Assembly (NCBI GenBank): GCA_050180235.1
Contig: JBFXEJ010000008.1
Coordinates: 39,523 to 103,522 of the forward strand
Length of the DNA: 64,000 bases
From: JAABRU01 sp050180235
GTDB lineage: Bacteria > Desulfobacterota > Desulfobacteria > Desulfobacterales > Desulfococcaceae
Direction of reading: 5' to 3'
The notes under the pieces were generated by a model. It did not search any database and was not told the DNA's origin. It saw only the letters and a program-made list of their open reading frames with translations. This document shows positions 35,434 through 44,289 of this stretch, piece after piece. How positions within the stretch are numbered: position 1 is the stretch's first letter; each line of letters begins with the position of its first letter. The translations under genes and the position numbers were made by a program.

Positions 35434-37200
35434 TTATTGCCGCATGTGCCCTGTCTCTTCCCTTATCCATGCCTCCTCCTCTGTCCATGCCATTTTCTGC
35501 TCTTCCATATATTTTACGGCATCTTTTGTGAAACCGGGTTTGGAAAAGACAAACAGCACTGCCTTTTCAACTTTTTCCAGTTCTGTGAGAATCATTGCCT
35601 TTTCCCGGAATGATTCGGCCTCTTTGAGTGAAAATTTTTCTTTTTCACGGTTTTTCACCTCGCCGATGAGCGAGTATTCTCCGGGTTTTGCACGGGCAAA
35701 CACATCAATCTGAATATCCCTTTTGTGAACAGGCGAGGATTTGTATGACCACACACTTTCAAATTCACTGAAACGGAAATCCGGAGGAAGATTGTGCATC
35801 AGGGACAGATAATGTTCACTGTTTTTGTAAGCGTGATAAGTCAGATGACGGATAATCATAAATTCCGCATACATGCCTTTATAATAATTCTGTTCTCCGG
35901 AAAGTCTGCGGTGATTCGCAATCAGTTTTTCAGCCAGTGCTTTGTACTCATTGGTGATTTCTTTGGGATCAAAGCCCTCAATCTCTTTCTGGTAAACCCC
36001 TCTGAACACCTTGTCAAAGATATTGTCACGTACACCCCGGTAATCAAAATTGCTCTGTCCCTGTTCAATAATATCCGCGCTTACCAGAGCCTTGAGTTTC
36101 CTTTCCAGTTCCGAATCCGTCATATCCAGTTTCAGATCTTTCATGATTTCGGCACGGGTCAGTTCCCTGTCCCTGTTTCTGCACAGATGAAGCACAATGT
36201 TTTTGGCATGTTTTTCATTCACTTCCGAAAATGCGTACAGAATGTATTCCATCCATGTTCCCTTGATGCCTCCCCTTCTGTCAAGGGTTTCAAACTCCAG
36301 GGTTTTCAGAACCCCGTCACGTTTGGTCAGATCTTTTCCCGGAAAAACAGAGCGCATCAGGGAACTGATGTAAAAGGGGCTGCCCTCGGATATGTCGGCC
36401 ATCAGCGCGGCTGTCTCCTGCGTGACCGGAATCTCCTCTGCAAGGGAATATTTGTACACCATTTCAACAGTTTCCTCTTTGGGCATGTTTTCCAGAAATG
36501 TGATCTGAAACCGGCCCGGCATTTTCAGCACATCGTGCATCAGCAGTCCCACCCAGCTTCCGGAAATGAGAAGCGGAGCATTTTTGTATTCAGCGGTACT
36601 CATGTAAGGCTGGGCAAAGTCCGATTCCCTGCGGGTTTTCTCCCTGTCTGCAAATATCTTCCGGTTCATGTACTGAAATTCATCAATGATCTGAACTACC
36701 CGTTCATTTGTGCTTTCTGCGATCAGACGGGGAGCATCACGGACAGCATCCCACAGAAGCGTGACAGATTCCAGTTTGACTTTTTCCCTCACATCCTCAA
36801 TCCAGCCGATCAGATGATCCTGTGATTCTTTTCCGGCAATCACCAGAGCTTCTTCAAATGAGATTTTTTCCCAGTTGATATATTCAGGTTTCCGGGATTT
36901 GAACGCAATGTACTGGAATATGAATTTCAGGAAAAAATCATGACAGAAATCCACTGCCCACTGTTCTTTTTCCCTGATTTCATAATAAAAGGGAATCACT
37001 CCGTCATCCGCGGCAAAAATTCTGTTGTACAGACGCTGCAGCAGAGCGGTCTTGCCGGTTTTCCGCCGGGACAGGAGCGCACGGCTGGGGGACAGTTCTT
37101 TTTTAATTTTTTTAACCCATGCCAGCAGATCCTCCAGTTCCCTTTTTCTGCCGGTAAAAAGATCCGGGTTTCCAATCTTTTCTTTCATAAAAATTTTCAT
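35434..37200 (-). CDS. STAND/archaeal-type ATPase fused to PD-(D/E)XK nuclease-like domain, copy 2
   Basis: A 588-aa paralogue and upstream neighbour of 33633-35399. The ATPase core and the nuclease-like end are almost identical between copies. The winged-helix segment (about residues 345-405) has diverged strongly: LTRAEIMKDLKLDMTDSELE here against VSRKELREKLNLNMTEGELE in copy 1, followed by GVYQKEIEGFD against GRYADEITEFD. Walker motifs and the ExK residues are intact in both. The duplication includes the short 5' leader (AAGGAGAATCTC before the ATG in copy 1, a close variant here). Confidence 0.82.
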   Translation of the reverse strand: MKIFMKEKIGNPDLFTGRKRELEDLLAWVKKIKKELSPSRALLSRRKTGKTALLQRLYNRIFAADDGVIPFYYEIREKEQWAVDFCHDFFLKFIFQYIAFKSRKPEYINWEKISFEEALVIAGKESQDHLIGWIEDVREKVKLESVTLLWDAVRDAPRLIAESTNERVVQIIDEFQYMNRKIFADREKTRRESDFAQPYMSTAEYKNAPLLISGSWVGLLMHDVLKMPGRFQITFLENMPKEETVEMVYKYSLAEEIPVTQETAALMADISEGSPFYISSLMRSVFPGKDLTKRDGVLKTLEFETLDRRGGIKGTWMEYILYAFSEVNEKHAKNIVLHLCRNRDRELTRAEIMKDLKLDMTDSELERKLKALVSADIIEQGQSNFDYRGVRDNIFDKVFRGVYQKEIEGFDPKEITNEYKALAEKLIANHRRLSGEQNYYKGMYAEFMIIRHLTYHAYKNSEHYLSLMHNLPPDFRFSEFESVWSYKSSPVHKRDIQIDVFARAKPGEYSLIGEVKNREKEKFSLKEAESFREKAMILTELEKVEKAVLFVFSKPGFTKDAVKYMEEQKMAWTEEEAWIREETGHMRQ

Positions 37201-37394
37201 GAGATTCTCCTTATTTACAGGTGGAACGCATTGATTTTGCGGGTTTAATCACAAAGAATGCAAAAGAATAACACAAAGGACACAAAGAGTATACCTGCAA
37301 ATGCAGATTTGACAGACTTTGATTTCCTGTCTGAAAAAAATCTTCACTCTTTGCAAAGCAGGCGGGTGAGAGAAAAAAATGCTGGAGTGTCATA

Positions 37395-37513
37395 CTGATT
37401 CGCCATTGGTTTTATACAATACGCTCAGTTTTTCCGCAGTTCCGGCTGTGCAAAAAACCGCTCCGCTTAATTTTTGCACTCCGCCGCATTGTATAAAACC
37501 AATGGCGAATCGG
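37395..37513. repeat. Palindromic element of the CGCCATTGG family, copy 2
   Basis: The 26-bp arms (left starts CTGATTCGCCATTGG, right ends CCAATGGCGAATCGG) match with one difference. The centre contains GCAAAAAACCGCTCCGCTTA, the same module (in reverse) as in copies 57533-57675 and 63748-63994. Confidence 0.8.
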
Positions 37514-37715
37514 TGTCAGATCGCTTTCAATGATTGAGAAATGCCTGTGTTTTTTTATCATGGAATACAGGAAACACGGGGAAAAAAATGAAAGAAAACA
37601 AAATTGTTGCATTTATACCATTACTCAGAAAATTTGATGGTACAGCCACGAATTTCACGAATGACAGGATTTATGTTTTGTGCATTCGTGCAGGTTCGTG
37701 TTATTCGTGGCTGTT

Positions 37716-37822
37716 TAAGGTGATTTCTGAAAACAAATATACCGTTTCAGTTCACAGGCACAGGGCAAAAGCTGGAAGCTTTTGATACTTTGCTGGTATA
37801 TTTTTTTCTGGAAATCACCTAA
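37716..37822. repeat. 107-bp repeat, copy 1
   Basis: TAAGGTGATTTC ... GAAATCACCTAA terminal inverted repeats, with an internal GCAAAAGCTGGAAGCTTTTG hairpin. A copy of the same length is at 63578-63684. Confidence 0.8.
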
Positions 37823-37932
37823 GTATATTGTAAACTCTGCTAAGGCAAGCATTTCGAATGCGGTATTTTACAACCGAAATGTTTCAAGTAATGGTGTATC
37901 ATATGCTGAAGGCGGATGAATATGAACGCATA

Positions 37933-39333
37933 TTATTCCCGGAACCCGTCTGCGGCAATGCCATACCTACGCATGACCTGCTGTAATGACTGCCGTTCGA
38001 GTCCGCAGAGCTGGGCAGCCTGTGTTACATTTCCGCCGGTCTGTTTCAGCAGGTTTCCGATATAGGCTGCGTTGAACTGCTTGAGGGTTTCCTCTTTCGC
38101 TTCTTTGTAGGAAAGTCCCTGAAATGCGTTTTCTGTGATCACGCATTCCCCGCTCTGCCGGATTTTGTCAAATCCAATATCCGCAGCCCGGATGTCATCC
38201 CCGCGTGAAAACAGCAGCCCGCGCATCACCGTGTTTTCCAGTTCCCGGATATTGCCTTCCCACTGGCGGTTCATAAAAATTTCCATGAGTTCCGGAGAGA
38301 TTTGAATACCGGATTTGCCGAGTTTTTCCCCGTGCTTCTGCACCAGATGACTGACAATCAGGGGAATATCCTCCCTGCGTTCGCGCAGAGGCGGAAGATG
38401 CACAGGCAGCACATTGAGACGGTAGAAGAAATCCTCCCGGAACTCTCCTTTGCTGATTTTTTCTTTCAGATTCTGATTGGTGGACGCGATAATGCGCACA
38501 TCCACTTTGATGATGCGGTTGTCTCCCAAAGCCTTGAACTCCTTCTCCTGCAATACCCGGAGAAGTTTGGTCTGAATGCCCGGACTGACATCACCGATTT
38601 CATCCAGAAAAATAGAGCCTTTGTCTGCCTCCTGAAACAGTCCGGTCTTATTCTGGGTGGCATGGGTGAACGCTCCTTTTCTGTATCCGAACAGCTCGCT
38701 TTCCAGAATCTGTTCCGGCACTGTGGGACAGTTCACTGCAACATAGGGGCCGGAATTGCGGGGACTGAGAGCGTGGACAGCCCGCGCTGTCAAATCTTTG
38801 CCGGTTCCGGATTCTCCGGTAATCAGCACCGTCAGATCTGTATTCGCAACCATGCGTATGGTTTCAAACACCCTTTGCATCGCCGGACTTTTTCCCACCA
38901 GATTCTGAAAGATATGTTCAGGGGAGATTTCTTTTTTCAGGCGGATATTTTCTTTGATCAGAGTGCTGCGTTCCAATGCCTTTTCCAGACGCAGGACAAG
39001 GGCATCGTGATCAAAGGGTTTGGTAATGAAATCATAGGCCCCGTGTTTCATGGCCTCCACTGCGGTTTCAATGGTTCCGTGTCCGGTCATCATCAGCACA
39101 GTCAGATTGGGACGATCTTTTTTGATCAGGCCCAGCAATTCCAGCCCGTCCATTTCCGGCATTTTAATATCAGCCAGCACCAGATCAAAATTTTCCGCTG
39201 CAACGCGCTGCAATGCCTGTACCGGGGAGGATTCGGTTTCCACCCGGCAGTGCAGATCCGGTTCCAGACTGCGTTTGAGCAGACGGAGCATGTCCGGTTC
39301 ATCATCCACAATGAGTATGCTGCATTCATTCAT
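37933..39333 (-). CDS. Sigma-54-dependent response regulator (NtrC/AtoC type)
   Basis: A 466-aa activator. The receiver domain has acidic DDEPD and phospho-acceptor LVLADIKMPEMDG. The AAA+ sigma-54 interaction domain has Walker A GESGTGKD, Walker B GSIFLDEIGD and the loop GAFTHA in place of canonical GAFTGA. The C-terminal Fis-type helix-turn-helix is NVTQAAQLCGLERQSLQQVMRRYG. The ATG at 39333 was chosen from homology and GAGG 6 nt upstream; it overlaps the end of the histidine kinase gene by 8 nt. It is the last gene of a three-gene sensor operon and would activate unknown sigma-54 promoters. Confidence 0.92.
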   Translation of the reverse strand: MNECSILIVDDEPDMLRLLKRSLEPDLHCRVETESSPVQALQRVAAENFDLVLADIKMPEMDGLELLGLIKKDRPNLTVLMMTGHGTIETAVEAMKHGAYDFITKPFDHDALVLRLEKALERSTLIKENIRLKKEISPEHIFQNLVGKSPAMQRVFETIRMVANTDLTVLITGESGTGKDLTARAVHALSPRNSGPYVAVNCPTVPEQILESELFGYRKGAFTHATQNKTGLFQEADKGSIFLDEIGDVSPGIQTKLLRVLQEKEFKALGDNRIIKVDVRIIASTNQNLKEKISKGEFREDFFYRLNVLPVHLPPLRERREDIPLIVSHLVQKHGEKLGKSGIQISPELMEIFMNRQWEGNIRELENTVMRGLLFSRGDDIRAADIGFDKIRQSGECVITENAFQGLSYKEAKEETLKQFNAAYIGNLLKQTGGNVTQAAQLCGLERQSLQQVMRRYGIAADGFRE

Positions 39334-40504
39334 GGGAAACCTCACACTGTCCCTTTCTTCCGGCTGTGGGAAGAACAATGGTAAATTCAGCACCTTTGCC
39401 CGGTTCGCTTTCCACCAGGATTTCTCCGCCGTGATTTTTGATAATTCCGTAACTCACAGCCAGCCCCAGCCCGGTTCCCTCGCCTGTGGGTTTGGTGGTG
39501 AAAAAGGGATCAAAAATTTTTGTCAGATTTTTCTTTTCAATGCCGTATCCGGTATCTGCAATCTTTATGAGCATCTGATTTTTTTCCTTTTCATACCGGG
39601 TTGTGATGGTAATTCTGCCTTTTTTGCCAATCGCGTGGATGGCATTCATCATCAGATTGATGAAAACCTGCTTGATTTTTTTTTCATCCAGAATCATTTT
39701 GGGCACAGGTCTGTCATATTCTTTTATAATTTCTGTTTCATCCGGAGCAGAGCGGTGCCGGATAAAGGTCAGCACATCATCCATGCAGTCATGAATGCAG
39801 ACCGGCCCCTCCACCGGTTTGGAAAGCCTGGAACTTCGCGCGAAACTGAGCAGATCCTCCACAATGGATTTGCAGGTTTTCACATGCTTTTCAATGGTTT
39901 TCAGGTCCTCGTATTTTGCGGATTCCGGATTTTCCTCCCGAAGCAGCAGTTGGGTGTAACCCAGAATAATGCCCAGAGGATTGTTGATTTCATGGGCAAT
40001 GCCTGAGGAAAACTGGCCGATGGAAGCCAGTTTGTCAGCCTGGGCTATCTGTTTTTCCGACCGGGCCAGAGCCTCTGTTCTCTCCTGCACCCGTTTTTCC
40101 AGATTTTCATTCAGGTGCAGCAGCTTGCTGTGTGCGGATTGAATCGCGTGACGATCATTGAGAATCTTCTGATAGATTTGCCAGACACGCTCAAAAAAAA
40201 GCGTGGTGGCAGCCACCAGGATAAGCATGAATGTGTTTACTGTTCCGCTGTAGGGACGGATGATCTCCCAAACCTCAGTGTATTGCGAAATAATGAGTAT
40301 CTGTTTGAGAATATGTCCGGCAGATCGTGAAATGGCAAATCCTGCCAAAAAATAGCAGACCCAGAGCAGGTAAGTCCAGATCAGATTGCCGGGATCGCGG
40401 CGGTTCAGGGATCGGATATGATGCAGACATAAAAAGGAAAACAGAATCATCAGCATGGATCCGGCCATATCCACCGTCCATATGGGCAGGGCAGTGACAA
40501 TCAT
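39326..40504 (-). CDS. Membrane histidine kinase
   Basis: A 392-aa sensor kinase. About three or four N-terminal membrane segments (residues 10-120) are followed by a coiled coil (SKLLHLNENLEKRVQERTEAL). The H box GIAHEINNPLG is near residue 167, N box INLMMNAIHAIG, and G boxes ADTGYGIE and GEGTGLGLAVSYG. No PAS or periplasmic domain is visible, so sensing probably occurs in the membrane or through the co-encoded membrane protein. It overlaps its upstream gene by 4 nt and the response regulator by 8 nt. Confidence 0.92.
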   Translation of the reverse strand: MIVTALPIWTVDMAGSMLMILFSFLCLHHIRSLNRRDPGNLIWTYLLWVCYFLAGFAISRSAGHILKQILIISQYTEVWEIIRPYSGTVNTFMLILVAATTLFFERVWQIYQKILNDRHAIQSAHSKLLHLNENLEKRVQERTEALARSEKQIAQADKLASIGQFSSGIAHEINNPLGIILGYTQLLLREENPESAKYEDLKTIEKHVKTCKSIVEDLLSFARSSRLSKPVEGPVCIHDCMDDVLTFIRHRSAPDETEIIKEYDRPVPKMILDEKKIKQVFINLMMNAIHAIGKKGRITITTRYEKEKNQMLIKIADTGYGIEKKNLTKIFDPFFTTKPTGEGTGLGLAVSYGIIKNHGGEILVESEPGKGAEFTIVLPTAGRKGQCEVSHE

Positions 40505-40974
40505 GGGCGTTCCTCTTCATTCTTTTCCGGAACTGCCGATGCGGAAAGCCGTTTCAGCCCCGCATAAAGAAAGATAATAGCCGGAACACACAGCAGATGA
40601 TCCAGTTTGATAAGATAATAAAAAATGCTGATCCAGTTACGGGAAGAATCCAGCCGGATGTGCCAGCGATCTATGCGCTTCACGCTGATCCATTCAAACT
40701 GCTCATCCAGCATATGCGCTGCAAACGCGTCCAAGGTCCAAAGAATGAAAAAAAAAGCCGCATACTGAATATAGCGCCAGCCGGTATCCTGCACCAGATT
40801 CCGCATCCGCAGCCAGTAGATGAGAACTGTCATGGAGAAAACGAAAAAGAGATGGGATAACTGATGCACATACAGCCCTTCAGGCGCGCCGTGGGGCTGG
40901 GTGGCCAGCGCAGTGGAATGAAGCAGAAACAGGTTTCCCGCGCTAAAAAAAAATATGAGGAAAATTTTTTTCAT
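40501..40974 (-). CDS. Small membrane protein, probable sensory partner of the histidine kinase
   Basis: A 157-aa protein with a signal-like N-terminus (to about residue 25), then HGAPEGLYVHQLSHLFFVFSMTV and two further hydrophobic segments. The three histidines of HGAPEGLYVHQLSH at the membrane edge could bind metal or heme; that is inference. It overlaps the kinase start by 4 nt (ATGA). I do not recognise a named family. Position as the first gene of a kinase-regulator operon suggests an accessory sensing role. Confidence 0.75.
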   Translation of the reverse strand: MKKIFLIFFFSAGNLFLLHSTALATQPHGAPEGLYVHQLSHLFFVFSMTVLIYWLRMRNLVQDTGWRYIQYAAFFFILWTLDAFAAHMLDEQFEWISVKRIDRWHIRLDSSRNWISIFYYLIKLDHLLCVPAIIFLYAGLKRLSASAVPEKNEEERP

Positions 40975-40999
40975 AACAAAAACGGGATACGTTCTTTTT

Positions 41000-41859
41000 T
41001 CAATTTGTTTTTTTCCGTATTTTTTTCAGGTATGCCTCAATTTCCTCAGGTCTGAGATTTTTAAGCAGATCTTCGGGTCTGAGACCTCTGAGACGATCTT
41101 CAGGTCTGTATTTTGACATCACCTCTTCCGCAGACAGCGTGGAAAAAACCATGTCAAACCATTTTCTTCCCATTTCGGAAATCTGTTCCGGCGTAAGTTC
41201 TGTTTTCATGTCATTTTCTCCTTTTATCGCATCAAACCACAGGCACCACAGCCCTTCAATATACCACTTGAACTGCGGATCAAATTTTCTGACTTCGCTC
41301 TGTCTGAGTGTGTCAAAGGCCGACTGCTTCTCTTTTCTGCGGCTGGCAAAGCATTTTACATACACATTGTGCGCCTCACCGGAAAGCTCATTGAGGGACA
41401 GAAGCGGGATATTTTTCAGCAGCGGGTTTGTGCTGCGGTAAACCCCCTGCTTTCCGCATGAAAATATCCGAATTCCCTGAGAACACGCTCCTGCGGAATT
41501 TTCGCACTGATGACAAAGGACTGCACCTCCCTGTCCGCCAGCCGGTTTGTCCGCCTGTAAAATGTGTCATATCCCAGTATCTGACGGAAGGCATTTTCAT
41601 TGACGGATTCAGTGTATTTGAACTCAATTAGCATATGGGAGGCATCGCTTTCCCGTATGCCGTCCGGCAGACGGGCCGTCTGTTCCGGGTGCTTTTCCCT
41701 GCTTTCCTTCCGGATCAGCAGAATGTCGGCCTCCGGGGACTGACTCATCACAGGGGCATCCGCAATAACAGAAAACCCCACCGGAATCAGAACATCCTCA
41801 ATCAGTATGGTGAACAGACTGTGCCACTGTTTTGCGGGCCAATCAGACGGAGCTGACAT
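41000..41859 (-). pseudogene. PD-(D/E)XK nuclease-like gene with C-terminal nonapeptide repeats, frameshifted (copy 1)
   Basis: The first frame (41859-41416) encodes a restriction-like core: SPEADILLIRKESRE (Asp), HMLIEFKYTESVNENAF (E-x-K), QILGYDTFYRR. It stops just after a C5 run on the plus strand (41443-41447, G5 in the gene). The continuation in another frame (NPLLKNIPLLSLNELSGEAHNVYVKCF...) runs to 41000, so one missing G would join them. The C-terminus carries three units of a nine-residue repeat (RPEDRLRGL, RPEDLLKNL, RPEEIEAYL; 41027-41107). It could be a decayed gene, a sequencing artefact in a homopolymer, or programmed frameshifting. Nearly identical to copy 2. Confidence 0.72.
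41027..41107 (-). repeat. 27-bp coding tandem repeat, 3 units
   Basis: Three 27-bp units encoding nonapeptides starting RPE. The duplicate at 41972-42133 has six units. Confidence 0.85.
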
Positions 41860-41944
41860 TGAAATCCTTTTTTTCTGTCAGGGAATACAGAAACTTCTCT
41901 TTCATAATTCCAACTGTGACTGAAAATGTCCGGATTCCCCGGCT

Positions 41945-42885
41945 TCACTGTGTTTTTTCCCGTATTTTTTTCAGATATGCCTCTATTTCCTCAGGTCTGA
42001 GATTTTTAAGCAGATCCTCGGGTCTGAGGCCTTTGAGACGCTCTTCAGGTCTGAGTCCTTTAAGACGCTCTTCGGGTCTGAGACCTTTGAGACGATCTTC
42101 GGGTCTGAGTCCTCTGAGACGATCTTCAGGTCTGTATTTTGACATCACCTCTTCCGCAGACAGCGTGGAAAAAACCATGTCAAACCATTTTCTTCCCATT
42201 TCGGAAATCTGTTCCGGCGTAAGTTCTGTTTTCATGTCATTTTCTCCTTTTATCGCATCAAACCACAGGCACCACAGCCCTTCAATATACCACTTGAACT
42301 GCGGATCAAATTTTCTGACTTCGCTCTGTCTGAGTGTGTCAAAGGCCGACTGCTTCTCTTTTCTGCGGCTGGCAAAGCATTTTACATACACATTGTGCGC
42401 CTCACCGGAAAGCTCATTGAGGGACAGAAGCGGGATATTTTTCAGCAGCGGGTTTGTGCTGCGGTAAACCCCCTGCTTTCCGCATGAAAATATCCGAATT
42501 CCCTGAGAACACGCTCCTGCGGAATTTTCGCACTGATGACAAAGGACTGCACCTCCCTGTCCGCCAGCCGGTTTGTCCGCCTGTAAAATGTGTCATATCC
42601 CAGTATCTGACGGAAGGCATTTTCATTGACGGATTCAGTGTATTTGAACTCAATGAGCATATGGGAGGCATCGCTTTCCCGTATGCCGTCCGGCAGACGG
42701 GCCGTCTGTTCCGGGTTCTTTTCCCTGCTTTCCTTCCGGATCAGCAGAATGTCGGCCTCCGGGGACTGACTCATCACAGGGGCATCCGCAATAACAGAAA
42801 ATCCCACGGGAATCAGAACATCCTCAATCAGCTTGGTGAACAGACGGTGCCACTGTTTTGCGGGCCGATCAGACGGAGTTTCCAT
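41945..42885 (-). pseudogene. PD-(D/E)XK nuclease-like gene with C-terminal nonapeptide repeats, frameshifted (copy 2)
   Basis: Tandem duplicate of 41000-41859 with the same organisation and the same frame break at a C5 run (42469-42473). The first frame starts at the ATG at 42885 (METPSDRPAKQW). The second frame after the break contains LSLNELSGEAHNVYVKCFASRR, MTPEQ-like linker TELTPEQISEMGRKWFDM, and six RPE nonapeptide units (42133-41972). Its start follows the membrane-protein gene stop by 22 nt on the same strand. Sharing of the break by both copies means it predates the duplication, was copied by gene conversion, or is functional. Confidence 0.72.
41972..42133 (-). repeat. 27-bp coding tandem repeat, 6 units
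   Basis: Exactly 162 bp, six units: RPEDRLRGL, RPEDRLKGL, two RPEERLKGL, RPEDLLKNL, RPEEIEAYL. Twice the unit number of the paralogue. Confidence 0.88.
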
Positions 42886-42907
42886 AAAATATCTCTTTTT
42901 TCCTGCA

Positions 42908-43564
42908 TTATGTTGTCCTCTGCAAGGGAATATAATCTTTTTTATCCGGATTTTCAATATTTTCCTTCATGGGAAAATGCGTCTTAACCTGATTTTCCTT
43001 TTTTTCCCCAATATCAGACCACTGGATCATTTTCTCTTTTTCAGGATTTTCCGGAGCAGCCTGCAAAACCGGAGGCAGATATGCGGAAACTCTGCTGAAA
43101 ACTATCCGAGCCAGAATATAAAGCAGAATAAAAATGGCAGCATAATTCAGGGAAGCCGTGCCAAAGGGCAGGGGAAAGGAAATTCCCTGAAAACGCATGT
43201 TCATCCAGTGCAGGGCAAAGGGAATGGGCCAAAGCAGAGAGGCGCCCAGTCCCACCTGTGAAAAAAAATACTTTCCAAATGCCTCATTTGCCTCTTTGTT
43301 GCAGGCACGGTAACTGTTTTTGTCCTTTGCAAGAATGGCTTTTACCGAAAGATTGTGCATATGCACGGTTTCCTTTTCCAGTTTTCCGTAATGGGCGCGG
43401 TTGATGCGCATAATTCCCAGTATTGTCAGCCTGCCCAGCAGAACACAGTTTAAGGCCAGAAAAAAGGTTCCGATATAAAATCCGAGCAGAGAAATATCTG
43501 TAATACGAAAGGGAAAAATCAGAAAAGAATCAATCTGCAGCAGAAAGGTGTCAATGATTTGCAT
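42908..43564 (-). CDS. Membrane protein, three hydrophobic segments
   Basis: A 218-aa protein of unknown function. Membrane segments lie near residues 25-50 (LLGFYIGTFFLALNCVLLG), 105-125 (LGASLLWPIPFALHWM) and 140-165 (AAIFILLYILARIVF). A charged helical loop between segments 1 and 2 contains KLEKETVHMHNLSVKAILAKD. The C-terminal 50 residues are hydrophilic. The layout is reminiscent of small Oxa1/DUF106-like proteins but I cannot confirm it. The ATG at 43564 has GGAG 8 nt upstream. Confidence 0.7.
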   Translation of the reverse strand: MQIIDTFLLQIDSFLIFPFRITDISLLGFYIGTFFLALNCVLLGRLTILGIMRINRAHYGKLEKETVHMHNLSVKAILAKDKNSYRACNKEANEAFGKYFFSQVGLGASLLWPIPFALHWMNMRFQGISFPLPFGTASLNYAAIFILLYILARIVFSRVSAYLPPVLQAAPENPEKEKMIQWSDIGEKKENQVKTHFPMKENIENPDKKDYIPLQRTT

Positions 43565-43674
43565 GTGAATTCTCCGTGAAACCATCTCAGATAATTATAA
43601 AAAATACCACATGAAAGGGCAGGACTTTTAAGTTATGCACATTTTTGACTGGTCTCGTTCCCACGCTCTGCGCC

Positions 43675-44126
43675 AATGCCATTAAGTTAAGGAAAAGCCC
43701 CGAAGGGGCAGATTGATACAGCCCGGGCCGGCGGCCTGGGAATACATGAAAAAAAGATAAGTCCTGAAAGGGCGGATTATATAAGACTACGTGAGTTCAG
43801 CGAGTTTTTTATCATTTATTACAGATTGTTAATTTCGAATTAAGTGGTTAAGAGACAAACATTCTTAAAAGAATAACAGATTAAAATATCAGCATATATT
43901 TACAATTTTATGTTTGGCACGAAATTTGCTTACAGGCTAATATGCTGATTTTTAATTATAACTCATAGAACTCACGTTAAGACTGACATTCCGGAACCGT
44001 TTTTTATTAGGCCCTTTCAGGGCTGATGTCATATTTTATCCAATTTTCCCAAGGCCCTGCCCCGGGCTGTAATATTACGCCCTTTCAGGGCTTTCCGCCA
44101 GGACTTTCCTTAACTTAATGGCATTG
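43675..44126. repeat. Large palindromic repeat, copy B, split by an insertion
   Basis: Bounded by a perfect 21-bp inverted repeat (43675-43695 and 44106-44126; begins AATGCCATTAAGTTAAGG). Without the inserted 189-bp element and its 7-bp duplicate it would be 256 bp, similar to copy A at 20347-20594. Internal hairpins are AGCCCCGAAGGGGC, CCCGGGCCGGCGGCCTGGG and GCCCTTTCAGGGC. Confidence 0.88.
43789..43977. mobile_element. 189-bp MITE-like element with 7-bp target duplication
   Basis: Perfect 10-bp ends ACGTGAGTTC/GAACTCACGT, flanked by TAAGACT on both sides (43782-43788 and 43978-43984). AT-rich interior, no coding capacity. Removing it restores the palindromic repeat, which shows that it inserted there. 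Confidence 0.88.
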
Positions 44127-44289
44127 ACGCTCTGCGCGGGAATGCAGGATTTGACGCTCTGCGTCCGTTCACAGGTATTACCGGGACGCGGAGTGTCCGG
44201 AATGCATTCCCACGCGAATCATGGGAACGAGGGAACTCCTCTTCTTTCAGAAAGAGGAGTTGTTTTTCAGAATACTGTGACCGTTTTTA

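Larger units (their letters stand above)
37201..37932. other. Intergenic repeat region
   Basis: Contains a palindromic element (37395-37513), 'attcgtgcaggttcgtg' low-complexity (37645-37715), a 107-bp repeat (37716-37822) and AT-rich sequence. An 83-codon open frame covering 37534-37785 is composed of these repeats and is not credible as a gene. Confidence 0.7.
43565..44289. other. Repeat-filled intergenic region
   Basis: Holds palindromic repeat copy B (43675-44126) with a 189-bp element inside it, 'gacgctctgcg' and 'cattcccacgcg' repeat pieces (44127-44225) and a hairpin at 44232-44260 (AACTCCTCTT/AAGAGGAGTT). No gene. Confidence 0.75.

Noticed and set aside
37534..37785. 83-codon open frame
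   Set aside because: Made of low-complexity and repeat sequence, with no ribosome binding site.
41972..42133. Regular 27-bp repeats considered as a CRISPR array
   Set aside because: Units are contiguous without spacers and encode an in-phase nonapeptide repeat.
44232..44267. Hairpin AACTCCTCTT/AAGAGGAGTT as terminator of the TauE/SafE gene
   Set aside because: The T run follows the stem on the plus strand, whereas the gene is on the minus strand.
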